Origin: Nematostella vectensis
Lineage: Eukaryota > Cnidaria > Anthozoa > Actiniaria > Edwardsiidae
Length of the DNA stretch: 64,000 bases
Assembly (NCBI RefSeq): GCF_932526225.1
Contig: NC_064037.1
Location: 7,050,203 to 7,114,202, forward strand
Reading direction: 5' to 3'
Part shown: in pieces, positions 57,573-64,000 of the stretch
Numbering within the stretch: position 1 is the stretch's first letter
How the letters are laid out: each line of letters begins with the position of its first letter
Notes under the pieces: model-generated
What the model saw: only the letters and a program-made list of their open reading frames with translations
The model's database searches: none
Told to the model about the DNA's origin: nothing
Made by a program: the position numbers and the translations under genes

Positions 57573-60500
57573 CTGTAAACACACAAATAACATTGCTCAA
57601 ACATGTGCTCGCAATGGCCATTGTCACAAATATTCAAATTTGCCAAGTTATCGAGCTGTTAGGATTAGCAACGTCAACCCGACAAATATTTAATTAGGAA
57701 TCAATTTCAATGTTTTCTAGAAACTAGAAACTTGTTGTTATTTGTATTTGAATACAACGGTTTTTTGGCAAGGAAACTTTAACACCTACTCGGTAAATAA
57801 AGATTATGATATGGTTTGGTATGGTATGGTATGGTGATTGGCTTTGGTATGGTATGGTGATTGGCTTTGGTATGATATGGTGATTGGCTTTGGTGTGGTG
57901 ATTTGCTTTGGTATGGTATGGTGATTGGCTTTGGTATGGTATGGTATGGTGTTGTGATTGGCTTTGGTATGGTGATTGGCTTTGGTATGGTATGGTATGG
58001 TATGGTGATTGGCTTTGGTATGGTATGGTATGGTGATTGGCTTTTGTAGGGTAGGGTAGAGTAGGGTAGGGTAGGGTAGGGTAGGGTAGGGTAGGGTAGG
58101 GTAGGGTAGGGTAGGGTAGGGTAGGGTGGGGTAGGGTAGGGTAGGGTGATTGGCTTTCTTAAATGCACTCCCAGACAGGTTCTATTTCCCACCAGGCCTT
58201 ATTAGCCACGCTAACATAGCTGGAAATAAAGGGCGGGAAAGAAAATCGGTAATTTGGAATTGTGCTTATTTTACTTCATTCACTAGTGGAGTCATTTCGC
58301 CCTAGGCACTAGGTCTTTGCGGGGCTCTTATTGGAGAGGGGGCCCCTTTTTTATTCAGCGGAAAATACAAGCTTCTGAATCGATTAAGAACAACAATTTG
58401 CGCACCTAGGTACGAAGAAGTAGACCGTGTTGTAATGTGAGGATGTCAATGCAAGCTAAATAAAATTAATTAATTCAAGTGGTGCTTTTGTTGGGACATT
58501 TTTAGAGGGGGGGATAGGGACGCTTATTTAAAGGAGGGCGCTTATTCGAATCATAACGGTATCTCTTGTTGAATAAACATTTCCACACAACAACAAATAC
58601 AACTTTACCTGTTGGTTGTTGAGCCACTGGTGCAGCAAACGGTGTCCCACCCATCGGGAACTGAGCCGGCGCTGTGGGCGTGGCAGCCCCAAACTTGAAC
58701 ACAGAGGATGAGGGCTGCTGTGTGGAGGAAGAAAAGTTGAATCCAGTGCTGGGTGCTGCCGCTGGCTGACCAAAGGCAAATCCACCCGTCCCTGGTGCTG
58801 AGGGTGCAGACGCTATCGCAGGTGTTGCCCCAAATGGACCTGATACAAAACAAGTTAGTTGTGTCAAAATCGATTTGTTTATCTACAGTTTAAGGGGCGC
58901 TTAGACGGTCAAAAACTGATGTTCGTAATATTGGGGAAAGCTAGAAAGCAATCAAAGCATGTGAAAATCAAAAATAACCATCAAAATTTATTGTTGTTTG
59001 AATCACTCGTCTCGAACACCTCACATTAAGGAGATTCGATACAGTTTTCCGAATGCCCAACCATCCTGTCAATCACAACTCCTATCTTCTGCTACAGGGA
59101 TTGGACCATCACACTATTTGGCCATGCCATGTAGCTAGGGATGAACTTAATGAAAATGGAACATTTGTTTACATTGCTGTTTCTATGGCAACTGAACGGT
59201 GTACCCGTTTAATTCACTATTCGCGAAATGCTGTTCGCTACAGGAAAATTTTTTAACAAATTAGCTATAGGATATTGTACATCAGACCTTGGTCGACACT
59301 TAGAGGAAGTTTTATTAAAATCTATAAGAGGATTCTGAGATATTGACGTATTTTGTTTTCAGTCACTCTGTTATTTACCTACTTTGAAATTCGCCCCTGA
59401 AAAAACGCGGGCAAGGATTTTTTTTACCATTGTTATTTAGCTATCTCTTATTTTTAAAAGCATACCAAAAATGAAAGCAATCGATTTTGTTGATCGTAAG
59501 TTCCAGGGGCCATTACTGGGACTATTTAATTCTTTCAAAATGAAGAAATTGAACTTTTTTTGCTTTTTTAGCCGACATGTAAAATTTTGCCGATTAATTT
59601 TCTCGTCGTTTTCGTAGAATAAAATTAAGATAATCAGAAACATTCGGGTTAACTTTGAGCTTCATTTTGTAAGTAAGCGTTTAGATTTTTTGAAAATGGG
59701 CATTTCAAGGGCCGACTTTGCGCTGGCTCTTTGTTTAACAAATTGCTTCGTCTCATGTATTGCTGATTTCATGACTTGTTATTTTCACATTCTCCACGTG
59801 CTAATCTTTCACGGCTGGCTGCTTCTGAACTTCTGAATGGTCGTTTATCGAATCTTTTTCTTCTTTACTTGAATAGTTAAAGATATTTCCATTTAAAATA
59901 TGCTGTGAATAATGCTGGAGGAAAAAAGAGGAAGGCAGGTTACGCTAGCTGCGTAAGGGACTCTGTGCAAGATTAGCACGGGAAGAATGCGAAAAGTACA
60001 ACGAAATGAAACGGACAATATTCAAAGCGAAGCAACAAAACAAGCGCAAAGTCGGCGCTTGAAATGCCCATTTTCAAAAAAAAAAAAAAACTAATCGCTT
60101 ACTTACAACTCTTCAACGGAGCTCAAAGTTAACCCGAATAGTTCTCAATATATTGATTTTATTCTACAAAAACAACGAAAAAATTAATCGGCGAAATTTT
60201 ATTTGGCGGCCAAAAAAGCAAAAAAGTTCAATTTCTTCATTTTGAAAGTATCATATAGTCCCTGGAATGGCCCCTAAAACTTACGATCAACAAAACCGTT
60301 GCTTTTATTTTTGGTATGCTATTAGAAATAAGTGGTAGCTTAATAACAATGGTAAAAAGAATCCTTGCCCGCGTATAAATTTTTTTCAGGGGCGAATTTC
60401 AAAGTAGGTAAATAACAGTGACTGAAAATAAAAATATGCCAATTTCTCGGAATTCCTCTTATAGATTTTAATAAAACTTCCTAAGTGTCGACCAAGGTCT

Positions 60501-63500
60501 GATGTACAATATCCGATAGTTTATTTTTTTTAAATTTCCCTGTAGCGAACAGCACGTCACGATTAGTGAATTTAACGGGTTCGCCGTTCTGTTACCATAG
60601 AAACAGCAATGTAAACACATGTTACATTTTTATAAAGTCCATCCCTAGCTAAATGGCATGGCCAAATAGTTTGATGATCCGATCCCTGTAACAGAAGATA
60701 CGAGTTGTGATTAACAAGAAGGTTGGAGATTCGGGAAACTGTATCGAATCTCCTGAAGTGGATGTAAATAGTACCATGATTGGTTTAGTTATAGACTGTG
60801 CATTCACGACTTAAAATTGCAAAGAAAAACTGTTTAATAGATTTTCGGCATACAATCCTTTTCATGGGAAATTCATTCCTTTCTACAGTATTTATTACAC
60901 TTGATAAAGTAAACCATTGTATGGTGTCAGCATCTAGCTGTTACAGGCCTCTAGAGCCCGGTGGGGCACTAAAGGTCGGGCACATGTAGATGTGTCAGAC
61001 CGTCTGGGAGGGCCCACACTCACTAAAGTCCCTATTAAACCTAGCATGGTATTGGTGTGAATTATACCTGTAGGAGCAAGTATGGGTGGTGCTGCCCCAT
61101 TCCCTTGGTTGTTGTTATTATTACCATCTGCCTCCATGCTCTCCTCTGGGACTGAGGATGAAGCACCGAATGCAAAAGGCTGGGAAGTAGAAAGGTTTCA
61201 CTAAGAAAAAATATCTTCTGGATATAACAATTTGAGAAACATAGCCTGCTGCTATATCAGATGAGCTGATTAGGCATAATTAAGCTGTAGAAAAGTATGT
61301 TTATACTTAATGTAAAAACAATTCTGGACTGGAAATTAATAAAATAGTGGGCTCACTTGATTCAAATGTTTCAGACAAATTTTTAAGCATAGGGAAGGGA
61401 AATATTTGGTCAGAAAAAAAAACAACCTTAAAATTTGTAGTCATAAAATGGAATGATCTAAAAAACTGGAGTAACATCCAGTCTAATTAGCTGTGAAGTC
61501 TTTGTTTTGCTACTATAGGATACAAATGTCATAGTACTGAACAGTACCTGAGCTGTATTCCCAAAACCTCCAAAGCCAGGTTTAGGAACAGTAGAGCTGC
61601 TGCCTGCTGCAGTAAATGAGAACCCTGAAGTAGCAGCTGGCGTACTTGTCACAACTGGTGTGGCGCCAAACACAAATGCAGACGGGGCGCTACTAGCTGT
61701 TGAGGCTGCTGCAGCAGTGGCTGGCGCACCAAAAGCAAAGGGAGTGCTAGTAGATGTTGAGATTGCTGCAGTAGTTGTAGCTGCGCCAAAAGCAAAGGGA
61801 GTGCTAGTAGATGTCAATGCTTCTGCAGTAGTTGTGGCCGCACCAAAAACAAAGGGTGCAGTAGCTATGCTTTGAGGAACAGAAGTAGAACTTCCAGTAG
61901 CTGTGCCAAACGTAAAGGGGGACACTGCCCCTGAGCCAAACTGGAATGGTTTGGATGCTGTGGAGGGTGCAGCAGCTGCAGGGGCTTGGATTCCTGTGGC
62001 TGCTGCAGTCGTTGTGGATGTTCCAGTGAAGCTGAATGGGGCAACAGAAGATGTAGGTGCAGCATTTCCTAAAATAAATATTATGTTAGTCCAATTTTTT
62101 TCAAGGCAGTTCTATCAAGTATTGTTAAGGTGCAAATATTTATATTGTGATTTAACACAAAATTAAGAACTCAAATCTATTTAATAAAATCTGGTTCATA
62201 GTAAATAGCAATTGAAAAGATAAAAACAAAGAACAAAAATTGAGATACCAGTGTCTAAATTCCTTATACTGTATTGGAGGGTTACAAAGGCTTTTCAAGT
62301 CTTCTCTATAATATTGTAAAATTAAGGCTTTCTCTTCAATGATGCCTCAGTTTAACTCGACATTTTCTTCTCCCAAGACATACAATTTTTGCTTTCCCTG
62401 TACCTGGTATCCCAGTAGGTGCTACTCCAGTCCCCGCTGTGCTGCTAACACCTGCCCCAAAGCTGAATGGTGCAGGTTTGGCTGCTTCAGATCCCTTAGA
62501 TCCTTCTACTTTAGGGAAGGATGGTAGAGCTGAGGTGCTGCCAAAAGTAAATGGCTTGATTGCTGAGTTGTCGTCAGTCGTGGTGGCGGCACCAGTGCCA
62601 AATGCAAATGGCAAAGGTTGGGTTGCGGTGGTAGATGTGGAAGTTTCTTTGGGCACCTCAGCCTTTGGAAGTCCTACAAATGATAGAGATTATTTATGGA
62701 GAATCCAGATCACAAATTCTGAAAAGGTTGTAAGAATATTGCTCCAACACTGAATGCTCTAGTCCTAGGTATCCAGATGTTTCATATCAACTGAGTCACA
62801 AGGCAATTAACCATAATTGCCTAATAACCTAGGACGGTTGCCTTTTGGCTTGTATCAAAATTAGTTAGTTTTCCAATAATTTTTCAAGTAAAGAGAAAAT
62901 GGATTGAAAAATGTACAGATCTATTTTTTCACAGAAATCTGATGGTGATTTTTTAAAGGTACCATAAACATGAATTTTAACGATCTTACCTGTAAACCCT
63001 GGTAAGGAGTTACTGGCAGAAGCAAACAAGTTCACATTTGGAGGTGCATGATCCCCTATGGAAATAACAACTTCCTCTAAACATAATATTAAAAATTACC
63101 CATTCTTGGCTTAGTCGAAGACTGAATATAGTATCTACAGTGTATTTATAAGATACATCTGGGTATATTTTTGACATATTTGAGTTTTATAGTTTTGTTT
63201 CATGTGCTACAACCCCTTAGTTAAGTCCTTTACATTTTGTTTTGTACAACACTAAACAGATTCTTAGAATAAAAAATAAGTTACAGTTGCATCTTTGTGT
63301 CTTTCACATGGGTAGATATGTTAGCTAGCATCACAGCTACTGTAATAATATACTGATGACATCTAGAGCTTGAACTACAATACCTGCAGTAGGAATCTTT
63401 AAAAATCCAGCTTTTGCAGCATCCCCAATAGATGGTTTACTACTAGAGCTGGTATCAGCCGGACTACTCGCTGATGGGGTTGTGTCTGGTGGGGTGGAAG

Positions 63501-63554
63501 CGGGCACCTTGAGGAAGCCCAGCGCAGCGGCATCTGCTATGGATGGTTTGGAGG
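57343..63554 (-). CDS. FG-repeat nucleoporin, Nup153-like C-terminal part (5'-partial, 7 exons)
   Basis: FG nucleoporins line the nuclear pore channel and bind transport receptors through Phe-Gly repeats. Minus-strand exons in transcript order are 63554-63384, 63055-62990, 62673-62404, 62068-61548, 61179-61068, 58839-58609 and 57572-57343. Phases close to give 533 residues to the TGA. The protein is rich in Ser, Thr, Ala, Pro and Gly with many FxFG and FG units (PFAFGTG, PFTFGS, PFSFGAG, PFVFGAA, FAFGAA, FQFGSG, FKFGAA). It ends in a basic tail (GRRVIKRGVRRSRRGAQ). Nup153 and POM121 both have FxFG domains followed by a basic C-terminus; Nup153 is the better guess because invertebrates generally lack POM121. 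The zinc fingers expected upstream would lie beyond the window. Nup98 is less likely because it has GLFG repeats and an autoproteolytic domain. Confidence 0.8.
57805..58150. repeat. Pentanucleotide microsatellites (TATGG)n and (TAGGG)n in a nucleoporin intron
   Basis: GGTAT-type pentamers interspersed with TGATTGGCTTTGG give way to about 20 tandem TAGGG units at about 58047-58147. The whole lies in the last intron of the nucleoporin gene, so it is interstitial. The unit is five bases, not the six-base TTAGGG telomeric repeat. Confidence 0.93.
58609..63055 (-). CDS. Nucleoporin exons 2-6 of the window: FxFG domain
   Basis: Exons are 63055-62990 (DHAPPNVNLFASASNSLPGF), 62673-62404 (LPKAEVPKETSTSTTATQPL then three FxFG units), 62068-61548 (173 codons; tandem PFAFGA units separated by Ala/Thr-rich spacers; ends GFGGFGNTAQ), 61179-61068 (PFAFGASSSVPEESMEADGN with an Asn run) and 58839-58609 (GPFGATPAIASAPSAPGTGG then FAFGQP, FNFSSS, FKFGAA). 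All internal boundaries are phase 1 except the phase-0 junction between the long exon and the Asn-run exon. FxFG units within the 173-codon exon are near-copies, indicating recent repeat expansion. Confidence 0.85.
59029..60754. mobile_element. 1.7-kb foldback element with arms of about 700 bp
   Basis: The left arm, starting AGGAGATTCGATACAGTTTT at 59029, is mirrored by the right arm ending ACTGTATCGAATCTCCT at 60754. Matching continues inward for roughly 700 bp (for example GACCTTGGTCGACACTTAG near 59286 against CTAAGTGTCGACCAAGGTC near 60482). A unique centre of about 280 bp lies near 59745-60020. Arm divergence is modest. No transposase is recognised, so it is probably a non-autonomous foldback or long-TIR DNA transposon inserted in a nucleoporin intron. 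Confidence 0.9.
63384..63554 (-). CDS. Nucleoporin exon with duplicated KPSI-DAA-GFLK motif
   Basis: The exon (57 codons, phase 1 at both ends) encodes KPSIADAAALGFLKVP and, 25 residues later, KPSIGDAAKAGFLKIP, separated by a Ser/Thr/Pro linker. I do not recognise this 16-residue motif from named nucleoporin domains. Its helix-plus-aromatic character could be a receptor- or scaffold-binding linear motif. It belongs to the nucleoporin because its phase matches the next exon (GDHAPPNV). Confidence 0.75.
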
Positions 63555-63639
63555 CTGCAATGGATATCAGAGAAGGGAATTCTTTAGACACACAGGTACA
63601 ATGAAAGCTGCACCATGGCAGTCACCTTAGTGGCGTAAG

Positions 63640-64000
63640 TTTACATTCAATGTGGCGTGGCACTGGGTGACATATGATTAATTGTGTGTAATGCGGCATA
63701 TGATTACGTGTGAACAATATGAGATGATGTGTGTGCAATGAGACATGATTGTGTGTAATGTGGCATATGATAACAGGTGAACAATATGAGATGTGTGTGC
63801 AATGAGACAATGTGAAATAAGATTGTGTTTGTGCAATGGGACATGATTGTGTGTAATGTGGCATATGATAACAGGTGAACAATATGAGATGTGTGTGCAA
63901 TGAGACAATGTGAAATAAGATTGTGTTTGTGCAATGGGACATGATTGTGTGCAATGTGGCATATGATAACGTGTGAACAATATGAGATGATGTGAGTGCA
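63640..64000. repeat. About 98-bp tandem repeat, GTGTGCAATG-rich, at the right edge
   Basis: Units such as GTGTGTAATGTGGCATATGA and ACAGGTGAACAATATGAGAT recur about every 98 bp (for example at 63751 and 63849), with shorter internal repeats. It lies in an intron of the nucleoporin gene and continues past the window edge. Confidence 0.85.

Noticed and set aside
58047-58150. Telomere-like sequence
   Set aside because: The unit is TAGGG, not TTAGGG, and the tract lies within an intron flanked by coding exons.
57779-58192. Minus-strand open frame of repeated TLPYP and PITIPYH
   Set aside because: It is a translation of the pentanucleotide microsatellite inside an intron.
59900-60020. Faint U6-like phrase (GTGCAAGATTAGCACGGGAA) in the centre of the foldback element
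   Set aside because: Only a short stretch resembles U6. There is no promoter element, 5' stem or T-run terminator, so it is likely coincidence.

Overview
This is a window of nuclear DNA from an early-branching animal. It has many short phase-matched exons with GT-AG introns, large metazoan protein families, dense minisatellites and many short inverted-repeat transposons. An anthozoan cnidarian such as the starlet sea anemone fits best; that assignment is inference, since no species-specific marker is visible.

Layout. (1) 101-35187, + strand: a 5'-truncated otoferlin-type ferlin, a multi-C2-domain, tail-anchored calcium sensor for membrane fusion. I could phase 41 exons per transcript (about 1589 residues from mid-C2B to the stop). 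The last two exons, carrying the transmembrane anchor and the final ten residues, are present twice (31604-32160 and 34854-35187). (2) 35188-38876: intergenic, dominated by a 24-bp GAT-rich satellite. (3) 38877-40290, - strand: a two-exon gene for a small four-helix membrane protein of unknown family. It is head-to-head with (4) 40573-54507, + strand: RMC1 (Mic1/C18orf8), the accessory subunit of the Mon1-Ccz1 Rab7 exchange factor, complete in 25 exons (636 residues). The 282 bp between them carry CRE-like and YY1-like sites and look like a bidirectional promoter. (5) 54760-55600: a 21-bp satellite. (6) 57343-63554, - strand: the C-terminal part of an FG-repeat nucleoporin, most like Nup153, cut by the right edge. 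A 1.7-kb foldback element lies in one of its introns.

The genes are unrelated in function (regulated exocytosis, endolysosomal Rab7 activation, nuclear pore), so there is no operon-like logic apart from the shared promoter.

The most unusual structural signal is in the introns. At roughly a dozen splice sites of the ferlin gene and at least three of RMC1, the intron holds tandem copies of the local exon-intron junction. These are arrays of decoy donors (26, 40, 65 and 117 bp units) or decoy acceptors (42, 54, 62, 67-71, 98 and 106 bp units), abutting the real site. Several would force a premature stop if used, and one array has consistently lost its AG. The second notable signal is the duplicated ferlin membrane-anchor cassette: its protein sequence is conserved while silent sites have diverged, which points to two functional alternative C-termini.
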